Part shown: piece after piece, positions 37,637-45,226 of the stretch
How the letters are laid out: each line of letters opens with the position of its first letter
Position numbering within the stretch: the stretch's first letter is position 1
Source: Chryseobacterium gleum
GTDB taxonomy: Bacteria; Bacteroidota; Bacteroidia; Flavobacteriales_D; Crocinitomicaceae
Direction: 5' to 3'
Assembly (NCBI GenBank): GCA_945862165.1
Contig: CAMAXI010000001.1
Span: 518,688 to 582,687, forward strand
DNA length: 64,000 bases
Notes under the pieces: generated by a model
Database searches by the model: none
What the model saw: the letters and a program-made list of their open reading frames with translations, nothing else
Told to the model about the DNA's origin: nothing
Translations under genes and position numbers: made by a program

Positions 37637-37666
37637 CAAATTTACAAAAAATACAAATTACATCAA
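37637..37666 (-). promoter_or_regulatory. Promoter of the toxin-antitoxin operon (TTG-N19-TAAATTTG)
   Basis: On the minus strand the -33 TTG (37664-37666) and the -7 TAAATTTG (37637-37644) have 19-nt spacing, a full consensus match. The near-palindrome GATATATAAATC just downstream is a plausible operator. Confidence 0.75.
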
Positions 37667-37686
37667 AATGTAACTGATGACAAAGC

Positions 37687-37720
37687 AAAAAAAAATCCTG
37701 CGACCGATTGGCGCAGGATT
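37687..37720 (-). terminator. Invariant-loop terminator, copy 2 (after yidD)
   Basis: Same ATCCTGCG/CGCAGGAT stem and ACCGATTGG loop, with the U tract on the minus strand. Copies 1 and 2 also share the flanking GCAAAAAAAAATCC. Confidence 0.85.
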
Positions 37721-37784
37721 TGTAATATTTTTAATAGAATTTTAAAAAAAACGATTTTTTTGAAAGGATAAATACCATTATAAT

Positions 37785-37994
37785 TTATGGAAAATCTATT
37801 CCTCCAATATTTCTTGATGAATCACATCTGTAAATCCTTTTTAAAATAAGATATAATGATCTAAAAACATTATATTTTTTCAATGCCATTATAGCATAAT
37901 TTGAACAACTTGGATAAAAGATACATGTGCAAACATGATTTTCCTTTTTATTATTTTGATATTTATAAACCAAATTAATTAATAAAGATTTCAT
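37785..37994 (-). CDS. YidD-like membrane protein insertion efficiency factor
   Basis: Small protein (69 aa) with the YidD signature CIFYPSCSNYAIMALKKYNV and the C-terminal RCDSSRNIGGIDFP, which corresponds to RCNP-GGxDPVP in standard members. YidD helps the YidC insertase. It is normally near rnpA-yidC; its presence in an accessory island is unusual and suggests an extra copy. Confidence 0.85.
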   Translation of the reverse strand: MKSLLINLVYKYQNNKKENHVCTCIFYPSCSNYAIMALKKYNVFRSLYLILKRIYRCDSSRNIGGIDFP

Positions 37995-38026
37995 CTAATT
38001 TCTCCTAAAATATAATTTGGTTATGA

Positions 38027-38587
38027 TTAAACTTTAAAATCTTGAGCAATATTAAAAGAAAAATAATCGTAGCTAAATTTATTTTTATACCCATTACCGC
38101 CTATCTTGTTGAAAATTCTTTTAAAACAACCTGGTTTAAATTTGACCTGTGCTTCTAAATCACAATATGGTTTTATTTTTGGATTATTTTGTAAAAACTC
38201 CTCTATTGCTAAACGTCCTGATTCAACATAAGGATCAACATTTTTTTTATTTGTAGTAACACCTAATTCAAACTCAGAACTAACCGGTTTTATTTCAATA
38301 AACTTACAAGGAGTCATTGGATTTTCATTTTTCTCAAAAATTGCATATTTAAACTTAATTCTTATGACCTCTTCCTTTTCCTTCCTCATTACAAAACGAA
38401 TAACTTTTCGCATACAACCTGGTTTAATATCAACTTCTGCATCATAATTACATCGATAATTAAAACCCTCTTTGTAATTTTCTTCAATTTTTGAAATAGC
38501 AAAATTTAAAGCTGTTTTTTCTCTGCTTTGTTTACTGCTACCAAAAAAAGAATCACTTTGCTCAACTATAAAAGATTCTACTTTCAT
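38027..38587 (-). CDS. Protein of unknown function with an internal duplication (186 aa)
   Basis: Not recognised. The ATG at 38587 (MKVESFIVEQSDSFFG) is preferred, since the longer frame runs into the repeat element. Two halves resemble each other: YRCNYDAEVDIKPGCMRKVI near residue 60 and YCDLEAQVKFKPGCFKRIF near residue 155. Both have the pattern C-x3/4-A-x-V-x2-KPGC. No signal peptide is seen, so it is probably cytoplasmic. The repeat-family element A lies directly upstream and probably provides its promoter. Confidence 0.7.
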   Translation of the reverse strand: MKVESFIVEQSDSFFGSSKQSREKTALNFAISKIEENYKEGFNYRCNYDAEVDIKPGCMRKVIRFVMRKEKEEVIRIKFKYAIFEKNENPMTPCKFIEIKPVSSEFELGVTTNKKNVDPYVESGRLAIEEFLQNNPKIKPYCDLEAQVKFKPGCFKRIFNKIGGNGYKNKFSYDYFSFNIAQDFKV

Positions 38588-38605
38588 ATTATATATATTT
38601 AAAAT

Positions 38606-38718
38606 CCTACTCTCTAAGCTTTTCGGAATCCGCTGTTTACTAATACAAAATAAACTCAACCCACTGAAATATAAGTTCAGTTTGAAGATTGTTTATAAGT
38701 ATGTCGAGTAAAGAAGTG
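38606..38718 (-). repeat. Upstream repeat element, copy A
   Basis: Starts CCTACTCTCTAAGCTTTTCG (plus-strand reading) and contains the core CTGAAATATAAGTTCAG and GTATGTCGAGTAAAGAAGTG. It lies between the 38.6-kb gene and terminator copy 3. The same element occurs at six other places up to 55.4 kb. Confidence 0.85.
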
Positions 38719-38727
38719 ATTTGCCCC

Positions 38728-38761
38728 GAAAAAAAATCCTGCGACCGATTGGCGCAGGATT
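38728..38761 (-). terminator. Invariant-loop terminator, copy 3
   Basis: Same stem and loop as copies 1, 2 and 4. It abuts repeat element A, so a terminator for the upstream unit and the upstream region of the next unit form one block. Confidence 0.85.
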
Positions 38762-38892
38762 GTTGATGTATTATAAAAAAGAAAAGATAATATACCTTCT
38801 TATAAGAAGCAATAAACATAATTAACATTCCTATAAAGAGCACAAGAAGTAATAAGTAAATTAGCTCACGTTTGATGTATAGGCGTACAATT

Positions 38893-38925
38893 TTTAAAAC
38901 AAATATTCTACGTATTTGTTTTAAA
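38893..38925. terminator. Perfect 13-bp hairpin after the zinc-ribbon gene
   Basis: TTTAAAACAAATA (38893-38905) pairs fully with 38913-38925 around a 7-nt loop. It is 16 nt after the stop of the minus-strand zinc-ribbon gene. The rest of 38762-38892 shows nothing recognisable. Confidence 0.6.
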
Positions 38926-38940
38926 CAATGGCTTGACTGA

Positions 38941-39108
38941 TTATTTATTTATTTTCATTAAAAAATGTTTGTGTCCACAGAATGGACACTCTACAATACC
39001 AGACACAATAAGTTCATCAAAAGTTTTGATAAACTCTTTCCCACAATCAGTACCAGTACATTCTATTCTTACATTTTTTTGTGTAATATCGATTTCTATT
39101 TTTCTCAT
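38941..39108 (-). CDS. Small zinc-ribbon protein (55 aa)
   Basis: Minus-strand reading from the ATG at 39108 gives MRKIEIDITQKNVRIECTGT and then DCGKEFIKTFDEL, with CPFCGHKHF near the end. The two cysteine pairs (C-x4-C and C-x2-C) form a zinc ribbon, and the sequence KNVRIEC resembles proteins that recognise nucleic acid or partner proteins. It lies 27 bp downstream of another small gene in the same orientation. Exact role unknown. Confidence 0.7.
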   Translation of the reverse strand: MRKIEIDITQKNVRIECTGTDCGKEFIKTFDELIVSGIVECPFCGHKHFLMKINK

Positions 39109-39135
39109 ATTAGTTTTTTTTTAGGTTAATAGTAT

Positions 39136-39321
39136 TTATTCTTCCTCATCATTACCTAATAATTCCTTTAGTTTATCATCTCTAAATTTTCTAATTATTT
39201 CTTGTGCTTGTTCCTCAGTAAGAACAGTGTTACCATTATTTGTAGAAGTATTCATTAACTTAAATTTAATGATGTTTGCATCTTCAATTAACTTTTCTAA
39301 CGATTTTATATATTTTTCCAT
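39136..39321 (-). CDS. Small charged protein (61 aa), unknown
   Basis: Not recognised. MEKYIKSLEKLIEDANIIKF suggests an amphipathic helix, and the C-terminus is highly charged (FRDDKLKELLGNDEEE). It lies between the zinc-ribbon gene and a tiny upstream frame in what looks like one transcript behind repeat element C. Confidence 0.5.
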   Translation of the reverse strand: MEKYIKSLEKLIEDANIIKFKLMNTSTNNGNTVLTEEQAQEIIRKFRDDKLKELLGNDEEE

Positions 39322-39341
39322 TTTATACTTTTTATAAACTT

Positions 39342-39419
39342 CTATTCTAACACTATTTGTTTTTGTTCATCATTTAAATTACCTTCATTAAGAAGGTTTA
39401 ATAATTGTTCATCATCCAT
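39342..39419 (-). CDS. Tiny acidic ORF (25 aa)
   Basis: The minus-strand ATG at 39419 gives MDDEQLLNLLNEGNLNDEQK and five more residues to a TAG. It lies 20 bp before the next small gene and directly downstream of repeat element C, the position occupied by the first gene at other copies. It may be a real short protein or the start of a decayed gene. Confidence 0.35.
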   Translation of the reverse strand: MDDEQLLNLLNEGNLNDEQKQIVLE

Positions 39420-39441
39420 ACATAAAAAATTTATTAATATT

Positions 39442-39560
39442 CCTACTCTCTAAGCTTTTCGGAATCCGCTATTTACTGATACAAAATAAATTCAAACCAC
39501 TGAAATATAAGTTCAGTTTGCATATTGTTTAAAATTAAGTCGATTACGTAGGGTTAATGT
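39442..39560 (-). repeat. Upstream repeat element, copy C
   Basis: Contains the same blocks as copy A (CCTACTCTCTAAGCTTTTCG, CACTGAAATATAAGTTCAG). From GTTTAAAA onwards it continues like copy F, through AAGTCGATTACG and GGGTTAATGTCCCT, into the HTH coding copy. It marks one end of the segmental duplication with 54.65-55.0 kb. Confidence 0.85.
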
Positions 39561-39562
39561 CC

Positions 39563-39835
39563 CTAAACTTTTTCTACTTTTTTCTTTTGCCAACGCAAAT
39601 CCAACTTTCCTTCTCCTTCAAAAAAATAGGTTTTAGTAACCCGATTATATTTTATTGGCGCTTTAAATTCTGTTTTTATAATCCCAATATACTTATACAC
39701 CATGCGTTCAGAAACTCCTAACTTTATGGAAATATCTTTTGGTGTACCAGTATCATCTGGGTGAATTATTTTCTTCGTGAATAAAATTATTAATATGTTT
39801 CTTTGACTTTTCAAAATCATTTTCACTGATTTCAA
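39563..39835 (-). pseudogene. HTH protein copy with replaced N-terminus (chimeric remnant)
   Basis: The last 60 or so residues (SIKLGVSERMVYKYIGII, TEFKAPIKYNRVTKTYFFEG, LDLRWQKKKVEKV) are almost identical to the intact gene at 54769-55005. The N-terminal part is different and is simply another frame of the exported-protein remnant at 39753-39923. The normal start (MIIKIQQLIEAIH) is lost. Recombination near 39765-39785 therefore joined two unrelated genes. Expression as a functional regulator is doubtful. Confidence 0.7.
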
Positions 39836-39923
39836 TTAGTGCTTTTTTTAATTTTCTCTCTTGGCCTATTGAATTTAAAACAGAAACCAAACTAAAAGTA
39901 AAACATAAAGAAATTTTTACCAT
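39753..39923 (-). pseudogene. Remnant: N-terminus of the 48.97-kb TPR-type exported protein
   Basis: Start MVKISLCFTFSLVSVLNS with a signal peptide, then GQERKLKKALIEISENDFEK and SKKHINNFIHEE. This parallels the N-terminus of the 738-aa protein at 48970-51186 (SQERKIKKAYHEMANKEFQK, ARHHIDVYLKDE). The frame ends after 56 residues where it meets the HTH copy. It lies 25 bp downstream of the MORN-repeat gene, the reverse of the order at the 48.97-kb locus. Confidence 0.7.
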
Positions 39924-39947
39924 GGATTTTATATTATAGCTAAACAA

Positions 39948-41549
39948 TTAATCAATGTATTGTAGAACATCTTTATAGTTAATCGTTAATACATCACCAT
40001 CTGCTGACAAACAAACATCCGGTAAGCCAAAACGAAATGACAAAACAATACCTGCTTCTGAAAATTCAACATTGAAAAATTCCCAATCTACTATTGGACT
40101 ATCCACCCCAATAAAACAATCTGAAGTCTCAGGATTTTTTAAAAAATTATTAAATGATTCATTCACTTTTTGTTGAACAAAACCAAGAAATTTTTCTTTG
40201 TTAATTTTAAAAAGTTCTTGATTTGTGATACTAACTTCTTTATTATCGATTAACTTAAAAAGTTCATATGTGTAATAATATCTTCCTTTATTATCCGTTT
40301 CACCATTAGATCTTGACTTAAACTCCCCCCAAGTACATGATTTTAGTAAAATTGGGTCTGGATTTTCTTTTGTTAATTTTTCGGTTTCAATACAAATAAC
40401 ATTTCTTTCATAAATCCCGTTAACAAAATTTCCCTTTTTCTCAGTTCCATTAGGTAATATTAAATACCCTCTACCGTTTGGTACTCCGGATGATAGATAA
40501 AAAAAACCTTGGTATTTAGACTTGTCTTTAAGTATTAAAAATCCATTTTTAGTTTCTACTATTTTTTTACTGTCAATTTTTAAACTAATATCACTAATTC
40601 CAAAATCACTCCATTCACCTTGGTATTCACTTCCATCAATATATTTAATCTTACCTTTTGAACTTGGTTTATTATCTAAAAATTCCCCATCCCAAATGGA
40701 TTCATCATTATTGTACTTAGCTGTACCACTAATAAACTTTCCTTTTTTCCAAATTCCATTTTCAAAATCTCCTGTAAAATATTCCATTTTTCCATTACCT
40801 TCAGGTGTGAAAAAATCAACTAAATCTCCAACAAAATAGCTACCATTACTATAAAAAACTTCTGATTTCCCAACTGTAACTCCATTCTCAAAAAAAGATT
40901 CTACCCTGACATTATTATATGTCATTTGACCCTTACCATGGAAAACGTTATTTTTAAAATCACCATTGTAATTTTTTCCGTCAGAAAACAAAAGTGTCCC
41001 TTTACCTTCAAATAATCCATTAACAAAGTCACCCGTATACTTTTTTTGAGATGAAAAGATTAACTCTCCTTTTAAATATTGATGATTTATAAATGTACCT
41101 TCATAACTCTCATGTATTTTATCGAAATTATTTTTATCAATTAAATTTAAATTGTTTTTATATGCGATTTTACCAGATATTGGATTACCATCATGTACAA
41201 TTCCATTAAATTTCCAATGATTAGTTTCAACAGCCACTTGTCCTGTTAATTTCCCTTCTTCCCAAGAATTACCACATTTAAAAACTGAATTATCAGGTAA
41301 TAAGGTTTCTAATACCCCATTTCCATGAGGAATTTTTAATTTCTCTCCATCTATTTTAGATTTATAATAATCACCTTTATAAACTCCTTTAATTTCTTCA
41401 CCTAAAAACACAATAGCATATTCAAACTCACCATTCGTTTTTACCTTATGTTCTTTCTGTTCTTGAGACTTTGCAAAATTTAACTGTGTAATAATTAGAA
41501 ATACAAATGTATTTAGAACAATTACTTTTATTTTTTTACTATACTTCAT
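39948..41549 (-). CDS. Exported MORN-repeat protein
   Basis: A signal peptide (MKYSKKIKVIVLNTFVFLII, ending near FAKSQ) is followed by MORN repeats: YTGDFVNGLFEGKGTLLFSD and YNGDFKNNVFHGKGQMTYN, with more degenerate units such as YQGEWSDF. MORN repeats form elongated beta hairpins that in other systems bind lipids or proteins. The last 150 residues are not MORN and contain ETSDCFIGVDSPIVDWEFFN. It may start at 41558 (MIYMK). It is related to the 892-aa MORN protein of the same island. Confidence 0.82.
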   Translation of the reverse strand: MKYSKKIKVIVLNTFVFLIITQLNFAKSQEQKEHKVKTNGEFEYAIVFLGEEIKGVYKGDYYKSKIDGEKLKIPHGNGVLETLLPDNSVFKCGNSWEEGKLTGQVAVETNHWKFNGIVHDGNPISGKIAYKNNLNLIDKNNFDKIHESYEGTFINHQYLKGELIFSSQKKYTGDFVNGLFEGKGTLLFSDGKNYNGDFKNNVFHGKGQMTYNNVRVESFFENGVTVGKSEVFYSNGSYFVGDLVDFFTPEGNGKMEYFTGDFENGIWKKGKFISGTAKYNNDESIWDGEFLDNKPSSKGKIKYIDGSEYQGEWSDFGISDISLKIDSKKIVETKNGFLILKDKSKYQGFFYLSSGVPNGRGYLILPNGTEKKGNFVNGIYERNVICIETEKLTKENPDPILLKSCTWGEFKSRSNGETDNKGRYYYTYELFKLIDNKEVSITNQELFKINKEKFLGFVQQKVNESFNNFLKNPETSDCFIGVDSPIVDWEFFNVEFSEAGIVLSFRFGLPDVCLSADGDVLTINYKDVLQYID

Positions 41550-41605
41550 GTATATCATACTATTTAAAAATCAGATTATTACTTTTGTAAAATCAATAAA
41601 AACAA

Positions 41606-42133
41606 TTACTTTTTACTAAATTCTGTATCAAAGAAACGTTGACATTCCATACCAATTAAATCTACACATGGTTCAAATCTAAATATGACGTCTTTTTCAA
41701 TGTAAAAAACTTCTCCCTCGTATTCTGAAGCACTATTTGACACCGCTTTATTTAAATTTAAATAGCTTGCAAAGCCTTTTATTTTTTCATACCCACCACC
41801 ACACTCAGATTTCATTTCACATTCATAAAAAAAGCCTTTTTTAGTTGCTTTAGATATTTTAAGCGTGGTTTTAGCAGAATTAACATATATCCCCTCTAAG
41901 TTACTTTTACCTTTCTCTTCTATTTTTTCATCTGTTTTTACAACTTTTGTTGAATCATAAACTTCAATTACAATTTCTTTTTTCGTTGGATTCTCTTTTT
42001 TATCATTCACATGCTTTGAAAATGTTTCTTCAGGTTTATTAAATACCTTTTCTTTGTTATTGTTGATTTTAACAGTGCAAGAAAAAAGGAATAGAGATGT
42101 GAAAAATACACCTGTAACAATTATTTTTTTCAT
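41606..42133 (-). CDS. Lipoprotein L1 with shared island signal peptide
   Basis: MKKIIVTGVFFTSLFLFSC (lipobox LFSC) is almost the same as in the lipoproteins at 42.4 and 53.9 kb, and KVFNKPEETF follows as in the latter. After about residue 40 the sequence is its own: KTTLKISKATKKGFFYECEM, GGGYEKIKG and AFEGE-like strands (SEYEGEVFY). It is probably a beta-rich periplasmic or surface domain. Function unknown. Repeat element D lies upstream. Confidence 0.75.
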   Translation of the reverse strand: MKKIIVTGVFFTSLFLFSCTVKINNNKEKVFNKPEETFSKHVNDKKENPTKKEIVIEVYDSTKVVKTDEKIEEKGKSNLEGIYVNSAKTTLKISKATKKGFFYECEMKSECGGGYEKIKGFASYLNLNKAVSNSASEYEGEVFYIEKDVIFRFEPCVDLIGMECQRFFDTEFSKK

Positions 42134-42428
42134 ATTTTTTAATTTTAATCACCCCCTACTCTTTATGCTTTTCAGGTAACGCATTTAAATAACACATTAA
42201 ACCTAAAACACTGAAATATAAGTCCAGTTTGAAGATTTTTTATAAGCATGTCTAATGTTTTACATTTAAAAACTTGCACATCTAAATGTTCTTTTTTTCC
42301 TGTTTATTTTATATTGTCAAGTGTTAAAAAGTAATAGAAATGTTTAAGCTGTTCTATATTAATATTTCAGTTCGATGATATTAAAAAAATAGTTTATTGG
42401 TTTTTTTAAAAAAATATATAATTATTGT
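42134..42428 (-). repeat. Upstream repeat element, copy D, plus AT-rich spacer
   Basis: Element D occupies 42156-42256 (CCTACTCTTTATGCTTTTCA, ACTGAAATATAAGTCCAG, GCATGTCTAATG) and is more diverged than A, E and F. The remaining 170 bp up to the next gene is AT-rich and shows no gene. Confidence 0.75.
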
Positions 42429-43103
42429 TTAGAATATTATACCACCTAAAATCCATCCAATTTTGTTATCAACTTTAATTTTAAACCAAATATTCCATTC
42501 TTTCCCATTTTTTTCAAGAGGACCGATTTCTAATAAATCAATATTTGAAATTGATTTATTATCGTAAATTAATTTTGATTTTTTGTTTGTTTGTTCATAA
42601 ACTTTAGTCTTTTTAATAGAAATTATAAACGTTGTTAAATTATATTTTTTTTCAGAAAAGGTTATTTGAGTTGAATCTTTTGAAAATTGCATTTTAAATT
42701 TATTTTTATCTAAACACATTGATTCAGATTCTTCTAAACCACCGCCACCGCAATTATCAAGAAAACTTCCTACACCCTGAAATGTTAAATCTTTTAGCTC
42801 TCCTTCATAATAATTATAAATTCCATATTCATTATTACATTCTACTTCGTAGGCTTTAATTTGACTTGATTTTATAGATACAATTAACTGATTATTGCAA
42901 AATCCTTCACTCATGAAATTTTCAACAGACTCTTTATACATTTTAATTTGTACCGATTCTTCAATTACATCATTAGAAATTGTATCATTTTTGATTAATG
43001 GTATTTTATTAACACCCTTTTCTTTGTTTTTGTTGCTTTTACCAGTGCAGAAAAAAAGGAATAACGATGTAAAAAATACACCTGCAACAATTATTTTTTT
43101 CAT
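42429..43103 (-). CDS. Lipoprotein L2 with C-terminal SH3-like domain
   Basis: MKKIIVAGVFFTSLFLFFC is the island signal peptide with lipobox LFFC. The middle has a glycine/cysteine patch (DNCGGGGLEESESMC). The last 60 residues look like a bacterial SH3 domain: KTKVYEQTNKKSKLIYDN, WNIWFKIKVDNKIGWILGG. Such domains often bind cell-wall peptides. Target unknown. Repeat element E lies upstream. Confidence 0.75.
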   Translation of the reverse strand: MKKIIVAGVFFTSLFLFFCTGKSNKNKEKGVNKIPLIKNDTISNDVIEESVQIKMYKESVENFMSEGFCNNQLIVSIKSSQIKAYEVECNNEYGIYNYYEGELKDLTFQGVGSFLDNCGGGGLEESESMCLDKNKFKMQFSKDSTQITFSEKKYNLTTFIISIKKTKVYEQTNKKSKLIYDNKSISNIDLLEIGPLEKNGKEWNIWFKIKVDNKIGWILGGIIF

Positions 43104-43124
43104 AATTATAAGTTTTTAATTTTC

Positions 43125-43233
43125 CCTACTCTGTATGCTTTTCGGGGGGCGCTGTTTACTAGTACAAATTAAAATCAACCAACTGAAATATAAGTTCAGT
43201 TTGAAGTTTGTTTATAAGTATGTCGAGTAAAGA
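43125..43233 (-). repeat. Upstream repeat element, copy E
   Basis: CCTACTCTGTATGCTTTTCG, AACTGAAATATAAGTTCAG, and GTATGTCGAGTAAAGAA. It lies 22 bp upstream of lipoprotein L2. The 3'-flank of about 100 bp before the next gene shows nothing recognisable. Confidence 0.85.
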
Positions 43234-43334
43234 ATTTGATAAATCAGAACTTAGCATCATAACTTAACTTAGTATCGAAAATTTGAAACAAGACCAGTTT
43301 ATTCATAATTATTTCACATACACAATACTCCTGA

Positions 43335-43811
43335 TTATAATTCTTTGTAATAAATGAAGACCATTCTTTTACCATCTTCAAAGTCAAAATTTGTCAAAAG
43401 TTCTAATGCTTTTACAAATCCAATTGAATTTTCACGAATAGTTTCTATCGTTTCCAAAGTTGTTTTTGTATTTGTTGATTCTTTTTGATTTTCTTCAGTA
43501 GTCTTAATTATGATGTCTGATGAAATAGTTGATCCATTAAAAAAAGTATTTGCTTGTGATTGTGCTTTTATTTGGGCGACTCTCATCATTGTGCTTTGGC
43601 TGGTATATTTTGCCTTTTCTAAAGAAATAACGGAAATGAAAAAATTGCCTTCCGCAGATTCCAAAACTTTTACACCTTCAAAAGGTGTATTGTTGTACAT
43701 TCTTTTTAAGTAGTTTGCCATGCTTGTTTTTTCGTCATTATAACTTTGAGCTTTTGAGTTAAACGATATGATAGATAAAACTAATAATGACCAAATTAGA
43801 AATGCTTTCAT
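43335..43811 (-). CDS. Exported protein of the five-gene operon (gene 5), LPP20-like in style
   Basis: The signal peptide MKAFLIWSLLVLSIISFNSK ends near KAQS. The segment MMRVAQIKAQSQANTFFNGS followed by SSDIIIKTTEE resembles the repeated A-x2-A helix and strand of LPP20/FlgT-type domains, though weakly. It ends in KRMVFIYYKEL. It is the last gene of a compact minus-strand operon starting at 47674. Function unknown. Confidence 0.7.
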   Translation of the reverse strand: MKAFLIWSLLVLSIISFNSKAQSYNDEKTSMANYLKRMYNNTPFEGVKVLESAEGNFFISVISLEKAKYTSQSTMMRVAQIKAQSQANTFFNGSTISSDIIIKTTEENQKESTNTKTTLETIETIRENSIGFVKALELLTNFDFEDGKRMVFIYYKEL

Positions 43812-43858
43812 AAGATTAAATTTATTATATCTTTAAAATTTTGAAAAATGAAATGTTA

Positions 43859-45199
43859 TTAATCATTTACTATTATAGGTTGTACTTTAAATCCAGCAAT
43901 ATTAGATAATTCATCTAAAGTATAATTATGTAATATTGAAAATAAAAATTCAATTTTTCCTGGATTTAATTGCGCATAGTCAATTGTAATAGAAGGGTTC
44001 CATAAATTGTAAAATGAGGATTCAACTACTACATCAGGAGATCCTTCGTCATAGTATTTAGCCCCGTTATAATAATAAAAATTATAATCCCTTTGGTTTA
44101 TTGATTTAATATTGATATTACTTAAAGAATATCTATCTTTAATTGTAGATATTTTTACACTTCTTAACAAATGAATAAAATTAGCCGCTTCGTATTCGTT
44201 TTCTAATACTTTATATTTTGCACCTATACATTCATAAAAACTACCGCAATCATTATCGTTAACATATTTACTTTTCCAACCATTAGGTCTTTGTAATCCT
44301 TGAATACTATTGTTTCTACTAATGAAATTATTTGATGAACTATAATTATATGAGTCAATTACATTAAGACCTGTAGCCTTATTTAAACCATCTGAAATTT
44401 CAAAATTTATTGAATTTAATGGAATTATTCTTCCTAGAATAGTTTGAACGTAAAATATTGAATTCAAACTTCTAAAATAATAAGTACCAATATTTTTTAA
44501 ATTGATTGGATAAACTCTTATTTTTGAGTTTTTATAACTTTCTAAATCAGATGTTTGTATTTTTACATTTTCTAATGTACTTTGTAATATCTCTTTTAAT
44601 TGAGATATATTGTTATTTGATTTAGCATTTACCCAACTGTTTACGCTCCATAATTGTCCATTGTTTTGATTTTGTTTAGGTTCACCTACTTCTATGCTAT
44701 AATCAAAACAATTTGAACTAATTTTCTTTAAAACAAGAAATAAATTTGTCATTACTGCCTCTTCATTCTTTCTATTAAGCTCTTGAAGTTTAATGTTAGC
44801 TGCAAATATTCCTCCTTTAAATTCAACAGCAATACCTTTGTTCTCACAAAAAGTTGTAAGTTTACCAATTGAAACTGTTGCATTTACAACACTCGTAAAA
44901 CTACCATCTGTCATTTGAGTTTCAGATATTATCTCAAAACTCTGAATATTTCCAGTCGAAACAGATACTATTTCATCTTTAACCATTTCATCGTTTAGGA
45001 TTGATGTATTTGAAGAGATAAATGTGCCAAAGGCTTTTTCAATTGCATTTCGTAAAGCACTATACTTAGCCTCATCCTTTGTTTTTCCTTGCCCAATTTG
45101 TGTTAGAGTCACCATTTTCAAATCATTAGCTTGTATATCTTGAGTAAATACTAAGGTTTGAAAAAATATAGATACTAATATTATGATATTGTTCTTCAT
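43859..45199 (-). CDS. Exported protein with FlgT/LPP20-like N-terminal domain (gene 4)
   Basis: After a signal peptide (FFQTLVFTQD) the sequence VTLTQIGQGKTKDEAKYSAL and RNAIEKAFGTFISS, with GNIQSFEIISE, closely follows the N-terminal domain pattern of FlgT/LPP20-like outer-membrane-associated proteins. The remaining 300 residues have no recognised domain. At 446 aa it is the largest of the operon. No flagellar genes are present, so a flagellar role is unlikely. Confidence 0.72.
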   Translation of the reverse strand: MKNNIIILVSIFFQTLVFTQDIQANDLKMVTLTQIGQGKTKDEAKYSALRNAIEKAFGTFISSNTSILNDEMVKDEIVSVSTGNIQSFEIISETQMTDGSFTSVVNATVSIGKLTTFCENKGIAVEFKGGIFAANIKLQELNRKNEEAVMTNLFLVLKKISSNCFDYSIEVGEPKQNQNNGQLWSVNSWVNAKSNNNISQLKEILQSTLENVKIQTSDLESYKNSKIRVYPINLKNIGTYYFRSLNSIFYVQTILGRIIPLNSINFEISDGLNKATGLNVIDSYNYSSSNNFISRNNSIQGLQRPNGWKSKYVNDNDCGSFYECIGAKYKVLENEYEAANFIHLLRSVKISTIKDRYSLSNINIKSINQRDYNFYYYNGAKYYDEGSPDVVVESSFYNLWNPSITIDYAQLNPGKIEFLFSILHNYTLDELSNIAGFKVQPIIVND

Positions 45200-45226
45200 T
45201 TTAATTTGTTTTATTATTTTATTTAA

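Noticed and set aside
38640..38843. A 67-codon minus-strand frame with a hydrophobic start near 38.7 kb.
   Set aside because: Most of it is encoded by terminator copy 3 and repeat element A, so it is very likely a chance frame through non-coding repeats.
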